Source: Bryobacterales bacterium
GTDB taxonomy: Bacteria; Acidobacteriota; Terriglobia; Bryobacterales; Bryobacteraceae
Direction of reading: 5' to 3'
NCBI GenBank assembly: GCA_020851555.1
Contig: JADZCM010000001.1
Location: forward strand, 124,001-188,000
DNA length: 64,000 nucleotides
The stretch's first letter is position 1. Each line of letters starts with the position of its first letter. Both the position numbers and the translations under genes were made by a program. Shown here in pieces: positions 7,497-16,717 of the stretch. A model generated the notes under the pieces. The model searched no databases and had not been told where the DNA came from. It saw nothing but the letters and a program-made list of their open reading frames with translations.

Positions 7497-10466
7497 CTAG
7501 AACATATACCGCAACATGAACTGGATCTGCCGCGCCGTGCCCACCCCGATGGCCCGGTTCATGGGCGACGTGATGCGTCCGAAAGTTCCCGGCGAGGAGA
7601 AATCCGCCTTCGGCGTGCCCAGGTGTACCCGGTTGGGCAGGTTGAAGAACTCCGCCCGGAACGTGATGCGGTTCCTCTCGTTGATGTTGAAGTTCTTGCT
7701 CAGGGAAAGGTCGAACATGTTGACGCCAGGCCCGCGGCCCAGGTTGCGGCCCGCGTTGCCCCACATCCCGACCTTCGGCATGGCGAACGCCTCGATGTTG
7801 AACCAGTGGTCCAGCGTCTGGTCAGCCGCATGGACCGGAATGCCCGGCACCACGTCTGGTCGCTGTTTCTTGTTGTTGCCGTCCGGCAGGTCCTTCGAGC
7901 TGCGGCTGACCGTGAAATTCACGGTGCGGCCGGTGCGCATGGCATGGATGACGCTCATCTCCCATCCACCGACGACCTTGCCCGGCATGCCGCTCCACCT
8001 CAGGAAACGTTGGCCGGGGCCAAAAGGCAGGTTCCAGAATACGTTAGTGGTTATGGTATGACGGATATCGTAGTCGCTGTCCGCCTTCTCCGCCCGCCGG
8101 TTGTTCACGTTTTGTGGCGCGACGGATTCGCCCCCGCCGATCATGCCGTCGTTCAGCGAGTGGCCCCACATGTACTCGGTCTGCCACATCAGGCCGTTCG
8201 TCATACGCCGTTTCAAGGAAATCTGCATGGCGTTGAAGTTGCTGTTGCCGTCGTCTCCCCGGCTGTCGAACTGCCCGAAGGTAGGCCACGGCCGCTTGCC
8301 GGTTGCCGGATCGATCAGGTTCAGATAGGTGCGGGAAAGGATCTTGTGCGCATTGTTCGCGACGTATCCTACCTGCATGGTAAACGCCGCGGGTAACATC
8401 TGCTGGATGGATAACCCCCAGTGCTGGGTATACATGTCGCGGCGGTTCGGGGCCATGTGCCGTGGCGTCAACCCCTGTGCCTTGGCTTGCGGGATGAAGG
8501 CCTCGAGCGGGAAGGAAAGCCCGGGGGCGTCCTTGGCGGTCAGCTTGAACTTCTCCTGCGTGCTGTCGATGGCTCCCATCATGTCGTCGAACTGGCCGGG
8601 GCCGTAGTACACTCCGTAGCCGCCGCGGAACACGGTCTGCTGTTTCAGCCGGTCGGGCGCCCAGGCGAAGCTGAAGCGCGGCGCAATGTTATCCCAATCC
8701 GGCTTATATGGCGGAGTGCCGGGCGGTGCGAAATTGCCGATCTTCGTGTCAAAGACCAGGATGCGATCCTTGACCTCCTTCATCACCGAGTAGTATTCGT
8801 ACCGCACTCCCAAGTTCAACGTGAGCGTGCGCGTGGCTTTCAACTCGTCCTGCGCGTAGCCGAATAGCAGGGTCCGCCGTCCGCCCCTGGTGGCCATCGC
8901 CGCATCGATGCTCAGACTGTCCAGGCGGTTGTTCACGAAGTCGTTTACCGAGGCGAAACTGGCCGATGTGGCGGACGTCCACCCGACGTTGGCGTGGATG
9001 CGGCGCACCTCGCCTCCGAACTTCAGGGTGTGCCGTCCTCTGAACCAGCTCAGGTTATCGAGCAGCGAATAGCTGACTGCCATCTCGCTGTTGCCTTTGC
9101 TGTCCGGCAGGTCGGTGAGGCCGGGAACGGTGAACTTCCCGAACATGAAGCCGTAATTCAGTTCCTTGCGCGGCACCCGGTGGATGCCCGCCCGCGTCTC
9201 ATTCACCACCGCCGGGCTGAAGGTGCGCTGCAACTGCACCACCAGGTCCTTGGTGTACTGGTCCTCCGTGTCCGCCCACTCCGGGCGGAAGCCGCCGGGA
9301 GTCCACAGCAGCGCCTTGTTGGCGTTGTACCGGCCGAACAGCGTGGTGCGCTCGGTCAGGTTGTAGTCCATCCGGAACATCATGCTGTCCTCGGTGTCTT
9401 TCACCGACCATTCCTGGGTGAGTTCATCGACGTTGGGGTCCTTGGTGACGCGGTTGCCGAGCGGATAGGCGTCGATCATTCCGCGCAGGTTCGGCGTGGT
9501 CACACGCGAGCGCAGCGCCGGGCTGGGCACGGTGTAGGTGTAGACCGAACTCTGCCGCTGCCGCAAGCCTTCGTAGTTGCCGAAGAAAAACATCTTGTCG
9601 TGCTTGATGGGCCCGCCGAAGCTGCCGCCGAACTGGTTGAGACGGAACGGCGCCAGCTTCGGCCCGTCGAATATGGTGCGCGCGTCCAGCGCGCTGTTGC
9701 GGAAATACTCGAACAGCCCTCCGTGAAAATCGTTGGAGCCGCTCTTTGAAACCAGGTGCACCTGGCCGCCCATGCCGCCGCCGGACTCGGCCGAATACAA
9801 CGAGGAGCTGACCTTGAACTCCGAAATCGAGTCCATGCTGACGATGAGCCGTGCTTTGGCGCCGTAAGTCGGGTCCTTGATGGCGGTGTTGTCCACGCCG
9901 TCGAAGGTCCAGTTGTTGTCGTCGTTGGCGCGTCCGGCGAAACGGACGTCGTCCAAGAGCCCCTCGCCGGTATTCACTGCTCCGGCCGCCAGCACCATCA
10001 GGCTGGCCCAACTGCGCCCGTTGATGGGCATCTGGCTCACCTGCTCGGATGAAACCACGGTGCCGATCTCGGCCGAAGCGCGGTCGAGCGGCGCGGCGAC
10101 GTCGCGCACCTCAATGGTGGTGGCGGTGGAGGCGATCTCCAGTTTCGCGTCCAGCGTCAGGGTCTGGCCCACCAGCAACTGGACTTTCTCGAATTGCACC
10201 GTCCGGAAACCCGGGGCCTGGATCCTGACGGTATAGATGCCGATGGGCAGTTGCGGGATCATATAGGCGCCGCTCGCGCCCACTTCCCCCTCGCGGCCGA
10301 GACCCGAGCTCTCGTGCTCGACCAGAACCTTGGCTCCCAGAATCACGGCGCCGGTGGCGTCGGTCACGGTGCCGGTGATCGCACCGCGGTCCAATTGCGC
10401 CACGGCGGGCGCCGCGAAAAGTGCTAGCGCGATTGAGACTACAATGAAAAATCGTTCGTAGTTCAT
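7497..10466 (-). CDS. TonB-dependent outer-membrane receptor, Oar-like with carboxypeptidase-regulatory domain
   Basis: 989 residues. Signal peptide (about 1-23, ending PAVAQ), then a carboxypeptidase-regulatory-like Ig fold (about 28-110, GAITGTVTDATGAVI and GIYTVRIQAPGF), a plug domain (SEQVSQMPINGR, NWTFDGVDN) and a long beta barrel with Oar-type words (SGSNDFHGGLFEYFRNSALD, FGGSFGGPIKHDKMFFFGNY). It ends in the aromatic residue typical of barrels (RYMF). These receptors import large or bound nutrients with TonB energy and are strongly expanded in Acidobacteria. The ATG at 10466 follows AAGGAG. It lies 35 bp downstream of a phytase gene on the same strand, so phytate-derived or phosphate-linked ligands are the likely cargo; the ligand cannot be read from the sequence. 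Confidence 0.93.
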   Translation of the reverse strand: MNYERFFIVVSIALALFAAPAVAQLDRGAITGTVTDATGAVILGAKVLVEHESSGLGREGEVGASGAYMIPQLPIGIYTVRIQAPGFRTVQFEKVQLLVGQTLTLDAKLEIASTATTIEVRDVAAPLDRASAEIGTVVSSEQVSQMPINGRSWASLMVLAAGAVNTGEGLLDDVRFAGRANDDNNWTFDGVDNTAIKDPTYGAKARLIVSMDSISEFKVSSSLYSAESGGGMGGQVHLVSKSGSNDFHGGLFEYFRNSALDARTIFDGPKLAPFRLNQFGGSFGGPIKHDKMFFFGNYEGLRQRQSSVYTYTVPSPALRSRVTTPNLRGMIDAYPLGNRVTKDPNVDELTQEWSVKDTEDSMMFRMDYNLTERTTLFGRYNANKALLWTPGGFRPEWADTEDQYTKDLVVQLQRTFSPAVVNETRAGIHRVPRKELNYGFMFGKFTVPGLTDLPDSKGNSEMAVSYSLLDNLSWFRGRHTLKFGGEVRRIHANVGWTSATSASFASVNDFVNNRLDSLSIDAAMATRGGRRTLLFGYAQDELKATRTLTLNLGVRYEYYSVMKEVKDRILVFDTKIGNFAPPGTPPYKPDWDNIAPRFSFAWAPDRLKQQTVFRGGYGVYYGPGQFDDMMGAIDSTQEKFKLTAKDAPGLSFPLEAFIPQAKAQGLTPRHMAPNRRDMYTQHWGLSIQQMLPAAFTMQVGYVANNAHKILSRTYLNLIDPATGKRPWPTFGQFDSRGDDGNSNFNAMQISLKRRMTNGLMWQTEYMWGHSLNDGMIGGGESVAPQNVNNRRAEKADSDYDIRHTITTNVFWNLPFGPGQRFLRWSGMPGKVVGGWEMSVIHAMRTGRTVNFTVSRSSKDLPDGNNKKQRPDVVPGIPVHAADQTLDHWFNIEAFAMPKVGMWGNAGRNLGRGPGVNMFDLSLSKNFNINERNRITFRAEFFNLPNRVHLGTPKADFSSPGTFGRITSPMNRAIGVGTARQIQFMLRYMF

Positions 10467-10501
10467 TGGATCTCCTTATCCTGTTCTTTCCCGGCGCGGC
10501 A

Positions 10502-11623
10502 TCACCGCCGCCGGTCTCCAGTCGCAAAGCCGGCCTTCGCCATTCGCAGCTTGGGCGTCCCGGAATGTGCCACATCCTCCCAGCGGTAGAGCAGAAAATT
10601 GCGGTCCTTGCTGTTCATTGCCACCAGCAGACCGTGGGGAAACCGCGGTCCAAGCGCGGCGGAGGTGACCTCTATCCCATCGGTGGAATGGGCGCCGCCG
10701 GCGGCGATCTTCAACAACTCCGAGTGGTCGTGGGGTTTGCCCGGCGCTCCTTCGCGCCGGTAAATCCGATATTGGCTGCTGCCTTTGATCTGGTCCGTGC
10801 ACACAATGTAGCCGGTTCGGGCGTCACGTTCGTAGATGGCGATGCCTTCGCGGTCGCCTGAAAAGCCGGTCTGCCCGAAGAGCGCCAACTCAAGCGGCGC
10901 GCCGGAATGGCTGGGGTCGGCATGATACTTGTGGATGCCACAGCGCTCGTCGGCGTAGTACACGTAACCGAGAGTGTCGTCCACGGCAACCGCTTCGATC
11001 TCGCCCGCGCCGCTGAAGTTCCCGAAACTGCGCACCCAGGCGGCGCGCACGCGGCCCTCGCCGTTGTCCTCCAGCCGGTACTGCTCCAGGTAGCCTTCAC
11101 GCGGACCCGTCTTGGGCGCGACGATGGCGAACACCACGCCGTCACGCGGGCGCCGGTAAAGGGCAATGCCCATCGGCTCCGCGCCGGCGCCTGTGCGGCC
11201 CGCCAATACTCCGGTTTGTCCAAAGGCGGTGATGTCGGTGATGCCCGAGCCGTCCGCCGCGATACGAAACACCCGCAACCGCCGCTGCAGCCGTTCGGTG
11301 ACCACCGCGATATCCACCGTGCCGCCACCCAGGCGCAACCCGTACTCGACATCCACGTTGTTCGGCCGGTCCAACTCGCCCGCCACCTGACGGATCGCAC
11401 CGTCCAAGCCGAAAACTACCAGGGCGCCGCGTGGGGATTTTACCTTGTTTGTACCGAGGATCAGGCTGCGGGCGGGATCCGAGGGGTGAATCCAGATGGC
11501 AGGGTCGTCGGCGTCGTCCGCTACAGCGGCCGTAGCCAGAACGGCCCGGATCTCAACCGGCCCTTGCACGCGCGGTGCGGCCCATGCCACAAACAACGTA
11601 CAGATGACGCACGTCCTTAGCAC
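10502..11623 (-). CDS. Beta-propeller phytase (3-phytase), secreted
   Basis: 373 residues with a signal peptide (about 1-21, VICTLFVAWAAPRVQG). The body reads as a six-bladed beta-propeller phytase: ADDADDPAIWIHPSDP near the N-terminus, then LDRPNNVDVEYGL, AVDDTLGYVYYADERCGIHKY, SGDREGIAIYE and SSQYRIYRREG, with acidic calcium-binding residues in the repeats. Such enzymes release phosphate from phytate outside the cytoplasm and need calcium. The start is a GTG at 11623 with GGGGGTG upstream. It is the first gene of an operon with the TonB receptor; phytase genes of this family are often found next to TonB receptor genes. A perfect TTGACA (complement of 11669-11674) and a TATGAT (complement of 11650-11655) lie upstream but only 13 nt apart, so the promoter is uncertain. 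Confidence 0.9.
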   Translation of the reverse strand: MLRTCVICTLFVAWAAPRVQGPVEIRAVLATAAVADDADDPAIWIHPSDPARSLILGTNKVKSPRGALVVFGLDGAIRQVAGELDRPNNVDVEYGLRLGGGTVDIAVVTERLQRRLRVFRIAADGSGITDITAFGQTGVLAGRTGAGAEPMGIALYRRPRDGVVFAIVAPKTGPREGYLEQYRLEDNGEGRVRAAWVRSFGNFSGAGEIEAVAVDDTLGYVYYADERCGIHKYHADPSHSGAPLELALFGQTGFSGDREGIAIYERDARTGYIVCTDQIKGSSQYRIYRREGAPGKPHDHSELLKIAAGGAHSTDGIEVTSAALGPRFPHGLLVAMNSKDRNFLLYRWEDVAHSGTPKLRMAKAGFATGDRRR

Positions 11624-11933
11624 GTCATCGTCACCCCCGCGTTTGACGTATCATAGGCGCGACATGTTTGTCAAGTTCGAGTCTTGTCTCGCCAGGAACT
11701 TCGCACAGGGGACAGATGGGGCTTGCTTGAAGGGCCAAACGTCGGGGTGCGACGGGTCAGGCCGGCAAAGCTGAGATTCACAAGGCGGGTTTTAGCCTTC
11801 TGGGGGGTGGCTCTACGGGGGGTGACAGCGGCTGCGGCGTGGTTCGAGGAACAGGGGGTCGACCCCCGGCAGGAGGCTGAGGTCAGACTGGAAGGGCGGT
11901 CTTCAGAGAGCGGGGGGGGCGCCGGTGGGCGCG

Positions 11934-12105
11934 CGGGCCTGAGGGGCTGCACTTCCTTACGCACCGTGGGATGGACTCCCGCCGGCCCCGCCGCGAGCCC
12001 GGCCAAGGCTCCCGCCCAAATCAGCTTGCCGCCAAAGTACACGTTATGGCCGGTCTCGACCGGTCCCCGTACGCCGCCGGCAGGTTCCCCTCGGCGTTCT
12101 CTTCG
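11934..12105 (+). repeat. 172-bp direct repeat, right copy
   Basis: Same sequence and orientation as 6375-6546, about 168 of 172 positions identical by eye. Sequence on either side of the two copies is unrelated. Together the copies bracket the dead transposase and the receptor/phytase operon. Confidence 0.9.
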
Positions 12106-12141
12106 TATCTCTGAAGTTAGTTCACCGGCACCGCGTGCGGG

Positions 12142-12216
12142 GCGGTCCCCCTGGACCGCGACCGGGGCCTCCGCCGGCCTCGCTCGCGTGCGCCGCGGCC
12201 GGACCGGGGGTCCGGC
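12142..12216. repeat. Pair of GC-rich perfect palindromes
   Basis: Two hairpins: GCGGTCC/GGACCGC (12142-12148 with 12153-12159, 4-nt loop) and GCCGGACC/GGTCCGGC (12198-12205 with 12209-12216, 3-nt loop). They share the core GGACC/GGTCC. No T-tract follows, so these do not look like ordinary terminators; they look like a structured dispersed (REP-like) element. Only one block is present in the window. Confidence 0.45.
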
Positions 12217-12358
12217 GCAGACGAGGGCGTCCGCCCCACAACGGTGAGCGCACTTGTGAGACAGCAAGCTAACGCCAAGGCCCAAGCGTCAAAGGCGGCC
12301 AAGCGGGCGCGTTACGTCCGCCTCGCGCCCGGCGGCTTCCGCCTTCCCGCCCAAGCGT

Positions 12359-13120
12359 TCAGAACTTCGGCACGCGGCGCAGGATGGCGGCGGTGTCGCC
12401 GCCCGCCGGCAGGGTCACGAAATGGACCGGCTTCCAGGTCTTGTCCAGCGCGCCGATGTAGCGGGCGCTGTCGCGGTCCACCCCCATCAGCACCAGCGTG
12501 TAGGACTGGTCCTTGTAGCGCAGGGCGCGGTACTGGAGCCCCGTGCCGGTGTCGGGACGCCAGTGGTCTTCGGAGGGAACGCCGAGCTTGCGCACGATCG
12601 AGTTGTAATCGTCGCTTCCGTCCAGTTGCAGCGCCAACTGCTCCATCCCGCGGTAACTCACCGGGCGGTTCATGACCACAACCAGAACAATCAGCGCCGA
12701 AATGGCGAGCGCCAGCGCGCCGCCGATCAGGCGGCCGATCTTGGCCTCGGCGCCGGGAGCGGGACCCTCCGCGCCGGAGCGCGGCGGCGCGTCCGGCGTC
12801 CGTCCGGCGCCGGCCGGCGCGCCCCCCATCCTGGGCATGGCCAGCAGCCGCCGGTCTCGCGGCCACACGGCTCCCGCCTTGTACTCCAGTTCCTTGCGCA
12901 GGCCCACGATGACCACCGGCGCGTCCACGCGGACCACCTCGCCCACCAGGCGCCGCGGGATCCAGACCTCCTGGCCCGTCTTGGCGTTGACGACGAGGAT
13001 CTCCGACCAGGTGCCGCGCCCCATCCGCCATTCGTTGTGCTCGAAGTTCAGGATGGCGGGATAGAAAGAGAAACTCCGGTCCCCCAGGTTGTCGAGCGTG
13101 AGGCCGTCAGGGTCGGGCAT
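12359..13120 (-). CDS. Single-pass membrane protein of unknown function
   Basis: 253 residues. The first 95 residues form a soluble N-terminal part (WIPRRLVGEVVRVDAPVVIV), followed by a Gly/Ala/Pro-rich linker, one transmembrane helix (LIGGALALAISALIVLVVVM, about 132-151) and an extracytoplasmic domain of about 100 residues (DDYNSIVRKLGVPSEDHW and YKDQSYTLVLMG). The last domain faintly resembles the BamE/SmpA fold pattern of a short helix plus lG-x-P turn, but that is only an impression. A TAATAT box lies 12 nt before the ATG on the minus strand and there is no clear ribosome site. Divergent from maeB. Confidence 0.7.
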   Translation of the reverse strand: MPDPDGLTLDNLGDRSFSFYPAILNFEHNEWRMGRGTWSEILVVNAKTGQEVWIPRRLVGEVVRVDAPVVIVGLRKELEYKAGAVWPRDRRLLAMPRMGGAPAGAGRTPDAPPRSGAEGPAPGAEAKIGRLIGGALALAISALIVLVVVMNRPVSYRGMEQLALQLDGSDDYNSIVRKLGVPSEDHWRPDTGTGLQYRALRYKDQSYTLVLMGVDRDSARYIGALDKTWKPVHFVTLPAGGDTAAILRRVPKF

Positions 13121-13211
13121 TGCGCTGCACCAATATTAGCGCAGACGGAGCCGGGTGCATCCCGGTTACCCGCGGGCGGATACTGGAGAGTACGGCAAAG
13201 GAGGCACTCGA

Positions 13212-15473
13212 ATGGCGGTTCGCGAACAGGATGCGCTAGAGTACCACTCGGCGCCGGCTCCGGGGAAGTTGGCGGTGGTGCCGACCAAGCCCTGCCGCAC
13301 GCAGCGGGACCTGAGCCTCGCCTACACGCCCGGTGTGGCCGTTCCCTGCCGGGAGATCGAACGCGATCCCGCGCTGATCTACAAGTACACGGCCAAGGGG
13401 AATCTGGTGGCGGTGGTGACCAACGGCACGGCGGTGCTGGGGTTGGGCAACATCGGCGCGGCGGCCGGCAAGCCCGTCATGGAAGGCAAGGGCGTGCTGT
13501 TCAAGCGGTTCGCCGACATCGACGTCTTCGACCTCGAACTGGCGACCGAGGATCCCCGGGAGGTGATCCGCGTCTGCCAGTTGATCGAGCCCACCTTCGG
13601 TGGGATCAACCTGGAGGACATCAAGGCGCCCGAGTGCTTCGCCATAGAGGATGAACTCCAGCGGACGATGAAGATCCCGGTGTTTCACGACGACCAGCAC
13701 GGCACCGCCATCATCACCGGGGCGGCCTTGCTGAACGCCCTGGAGCTGGCCGGGAAGAAGATCGATGAGGTGTCGATCGTCTTCAGCGGCGCCGGCGCGG
13801 CGGCGCTCTCCTGCGCGGCTCATTACCTGAGGCTGGGAGCGCGCCGCGACAACATCGTCATGAGCGACATCCATGGGGTTCTGTACCTCGGACGCACCGA
13901 GGGAATGAACGGCTACATGGAGCGGTTCGCGTCCGACACGAACGCCCGCACGCTGGCCGAAGCCCTGGTGGACGCCGACGTTTTCGTCGGCCTGTCGGCG
14001 GGCAATATCGTCACGCCGGACATGATCCGGCGCATGGCGCCCAACCCGATCATCTTTGCGCTGGCGAACCCCGACCCGGAAATCTCCTACGACGCCGCCA
14101 CGGCCGCGCGTCCGGACGCCATTATGGCGACGGGACGGTCCGACTTTCCGAACCAGGTCAACAACGTTCTCGGCTTCCCCTTCATCTTCCGGGGCGCCCT
14201 GGACGTGCGCGCAACCGCGATCAACGAGCCGATGAAACTGGCCGCCACGCACGCCCTGGCGGCGCTGGCCAAAGAGGACGTTCCCGACGCCGTCCGGCGG
14301 GCCTACGGCGTGGAGTTCATGGAGTTCGGCCGGGACTACATCATTCCCAAGCCGTTCGATCAGCGCGCGCTCCTGTGGGTGGCTCCGGCCGTGGCCAGGG
14401 CCGCCATGGAATCCGGCGTGGCGCGGATGCCCGTGGACCTGGAACAGTACGAGGAGCAGTTGCGCAAGCGGCTGGGCAAGGCCGAGGAGGTCATGCGGGT
14501 CATGGTGCACAAGGCCCAGCGGGATCCCCGGCGGGTGGTCTTCCCGGAGGGCGAGGCTACCAGGATTCTCCGGGCATCCCAGATCCTGGTGGAGGAAGGG
14601 ATCGCCCACCCGGTTCTGATCGGATGCGCGGAAACCATCCGAGCCACGGCGGAGGAACTGCATCTGGACCTGGACGGTGTCCGGATCGTGGAGCCCGCCC
14701 GCTTCCCGAGGCTTCAGGCGTACGCCGAGGAACTCTACCGGCTCCGCCACCGCAAGGGCGTCACCCGGAGGGAAGCCGCCGAGCTGATCCTGGACCACAA
14801 CATCTTCGGCTCCATGATGGTCCACTTGGACGACGCCGACGCTCTGATCGGAGGACTGACGACGCACTATCCGGACACGATCCGGCCCGCCTTGCAGGTC
14901 CTGGCCGTGCGGCCGGGACTCCGCCACGTGTCGGGCCTGTACGTCCTGATCACGCGCCGGGGCGACATGTATTTCCTGGCCGATACCACGGTGAACATCG
15001 AGCCCAGCGCGGAGGACCTGGCCGAGATCGCGATCGTGGCGGCCGAAACGGCGCACCGCTTCGACGTCGAACCGCGCGTGGCGATGCTCTCCTTCTCCAA
15101 TTTTGGAAGCACCCGCCACGCCCTGTCGGACAAGGTCCGCCGCGCCACGGAACTGGTGCGCGAGATGGCGCCCGGCCTGATGGTGGACGGGGAGATGCAG
15201 GCCGACACCGCGGTGGTGCCCGAAATCATCGACGAAACCTATCCCTTCAGCCGGCTGAAGGGCGGCGCCAACGTGCTGGTGTTCCCGAACCTGGAGGCGG
15301 GCAATATCGCCTACAAGCTGCTCATGCGCCTCGGCGGCTGCGAGGCGATCGGGCCGATCCTGATGGGGCTGTCCAAGCCGGTCCACGTGTTGCAGCGCGG
15401 CAGCGAGGTGAACGAGATCGTGAACATGGCGGCCATCGCGGTGGTGGACGCCATCGAGAGCGTGAAGCGCTAA
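13212..15473 (+). CDS. maeB: NADP-dependent malic enzyme with C-terminal phosphotransacetylase-like domain
   Basis: 753 residues, matching the two-domain MaeB architecture. Residues about 1-425 are malic enzyme: [15 protein letters not shown] and [20 protein letters not shown] carry the catalytic Tyr/Lys area, [18 protein letters not shown] follows, then the Rossmann nucleotide site [14 protein letters not shown]. Residues about 430-753 resemble phosphate acetyltransferase ([13 protein letters not shown], then [18 protein letters not shown]). In this class the second domain is usually inactive and senses acetyl-CoA. The enzyme converts malate to pyruvate, CO2 and NADPH in the cytoplasm. The ATG at 13212 has a strong GGAGG eight bases upstream. 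It is convergent with the DUF362 gene, 19 bp away. Confidence 0.95.
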   Translation: MAVREQDALEYHSAPAPGKLAVVPTKPCRTQRDLSLAYTPGVAVPCREIERDPALIYKYTAKGNLVAVVTNGTAVLGLGNIGAAAGKPVMEGKGVLFKRFADIDVFDLELATEDPREVIRVCQLIEPTFGGINLEDIKAPECFAIEDELQRTMKIPVFHDDQHGTAIITGAALLNALELAGKKIDEVSIVFSGAGAAALSCAAHYLRLGARRDNIVMSDIHGVLYLGRTEGMNGYMERFASDTNARTLAEALVDADVFVGLSAGNIVTPDMIRRMAPNPIIFALANPDPEISYDAATAARPDAIMATGRSDFPNQVNNVLGFPFIFRGALDVRATAINEPMKLAATHALAALAKEDVPDAVRRAYGVEFMEFGRDYIIPKPFDQRALLWVAPAVARAAMESGVARMPVDLEQYEEQLRKRLGKAEEVMRVMVHKAQRDPRRVVFPEGEATRILRASQILVEEGIAHPVLIGCAETIRATAEELHLDLDGVRIVEPARFPRLQAYAEELYRLRHRKGVTRREAAELILDHNIFGSMMVHLDDADALIGGLTTHYPDTIRPALQVLAVRPGLRHVSGLYVLITRRGDMYFLADTTVNIEPSAEDLAEIAIVAAETAHRFDVEPRVAMLSFSNFGSTRHALSDKVRRATELVREMAPGLMVDGEMQADTAVVPEIIDETYPFSRLKGGANVLVFPNLEAGNIAYKLLMRLGGCEAIGPILMGLSKPVHVLQRGSEVNEIVNMAAIAVVDAIESVKR

Positions 15474-15492
15474 ACGCCTTCCGGCCGGCGGA

Positions 15493-16692
15493 CTAGGCCC
15501 GCATCTGGCCCTTCCAGAAGGCCTCGAAGTCGAACATCGCCTCTTTGACAGGCACGCCGCGGACTTCGATCCGCGAGAGGTCAGCCGACCCCATCCCCAC
15601 CGATTCAGCCAGCAGCATGATGTTCTCCGCGTACTGATGCGTCTCGCCGGGCGGTATCAACTGTTCCGGGGGATGGCCCTTGGGATCCTTGTAGACGCGG
15701 AAGGGAGCCTCGTTCCTCCCCGCGCGCGGGTTGTAACCCATGGTCGCGACGCCGACTGCGTCCGTGCACACGCAATTGCGCCCCACCAAGAGCAACTGGG
15801 GCTTGCACGGCTTGCTGCCCAGGCACCAGGGGCCCTCGCCGCCGACGCAGGACTCGATGCCGTCCAGAACCGCCAGATCGATGGGACGCGCGCCGCAGAT
15901 GTCCGTGATGAGCCGCGGCAGGCGCCAGCCTTCATAGCGGTTCGACTTGGGATCGAGTTCCGCCGGCACGCCGGACGGCGGCTGAACCCTCCCGTAGTGG
16001 AACACGGTTTCGCGGGAGCCGTACAGCAAGGCGGGCGTGATGCCGAAGAGGTTTTTCATGGACATGGTGATGCCCATCTCTTCGTGGTTCTTCATCTTGC
16101 CCACGCTCACGAAGAAATCGCAGTCTTCGTAGGAGCGGTTCAGCGTGAAGGCGGAAAAGATCATCGGCGCGGTCCTGACCTGGAGCGTGGAGTAGCTCTT
16201 GCTCAGGCCGAGCCCGTTGGTGTCCTCGAACTCCACCACCGGAGCGGCATTTCTGATGGCGTTCACGTCCCAGCCGCCGCTCAGCAGCTTGTCCTCCAGC
16301 GGGATCCCTTCTCTTCGTCCGGCGCTCTCGAGGATCCGAACGCGCCGGGCGCCGAGTTTGCCGAATACGGCCGTGAGCGCGCCAACCACTCTGGGATGCA
16401 CCCAGTGCGTCTGTCCGGCGGTGTACCCTTCGTAGCGGCCCCCGCCGGTCAGGTTCAGCTTCATGGCGACGGTCTTGTCGCGGACGAGCCCGCCGAGCCC
16501 GCCGATCTGATCGAACATCGTCTCGAAACGGGCGACGAGGTCTTCGTCGTAGCTGGGCACCTTAGCGACGGCTACAGGCGCCACCGGCGCCGCCGCGGCC
16601 GCCTGGGCTCTGCCGGCGGCGAGCACGCCTGCCGCCAGCCCTGAGACGGCGAGCCAATCCCGCCGTGAGAAGTTACCGGTCGTAGTTTGCAT
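15493..16692 (-). CDS. DUF362 domain protein, TAT-exported
   Basis: 399 residues. The N-terminus has a twin-arginine signal (FSRRDWLAVSGLAAGVLAAG, then an Ala-rich cut region). The mature part reads as DUF362: VAMKLNLTGGG, GHPRVVGALTAVF-like region, FFVSVGKMKNHEEMGITMSM and LAVLDGIESCVGGEGPW. Its biochemical role is unknown; the family is often linked to ferredoxin-like or uronate/epimerase contexts. A strong AGGAGG lies five bases before the ATG. It is the last of three consecutive minus-strand genes (RidA, unknown 521-residue protein, this one) with gaps of 58 and 25 bp, all exported, so a shared extracytoplasmic task is likely but undefined. Confidence 0.85.
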   Translation of the reverse strand: MQTTTGNFSRRDWLAVSGLAAGVLAAGRAQAAAAAPVAPVAVAKVPSYDEDLVARFETMFDQIGGLGGLVRDKTVAMKLNLTGGGRYEGYTAGQTHWVHPRVVGALTAVFGKLGARRVRILESAGRREGIPLEDKLLSGGWDVNAIRNAAPVVEFEDTNGLGLSKSYSTLQVRTAPMIFSAFTLNRSYEDCDFFVSVGKMKNHEEMGITMSMKNLFGITPALLYGSRETVFHYGRVQPPSGVPAELDPKSNRYEGWRLPRLITDICGARPIDLAVLDGIESCVGGEGPWCLGSKPCKPQLLLVGRNCVCTDAVGVATMGYNPRAGRNEAPFRVYKDPKGHPPEQLIPPGETHQYAENIMLLAESVGMGSADLSRIEVRGVPVKEAMFDFEAFWKGQMRA

Positions 16693-16717
16693 CGTATCCT
16701 CCTCGGCCTACCGGATA

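Larger units (their letters stand above)
11624..12358. other. 735-bp gene-free region with repeats
   Basis: No convincing gene on either strand. It holds the presumptive phytase promoter (11650-11675), a G-rich stretch, the right copy of the 172-bp repeat (11934-12105) and a block of GC palindromes (12142-12216). Open frames here have no ribosome sites, and their translations are Arg/Pro/Ala-rich and of non-coding type. Confidence 0.7.

Noticed and set aside
11671-12285. Long open frames on both strands in the repeat-rich gap (Arg/Pro/Ala-rich translations)
   Set aside because: No ribosome sites or recognised domains; high GC keeps frames open by chance, and one frame lies in the repeat.
13236-15386. 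Long minus-strand frame opposite maeB
   Set aside because: Pure shadow of a certain malic enzyme gene; composition is His/Arg/Gly-rich.
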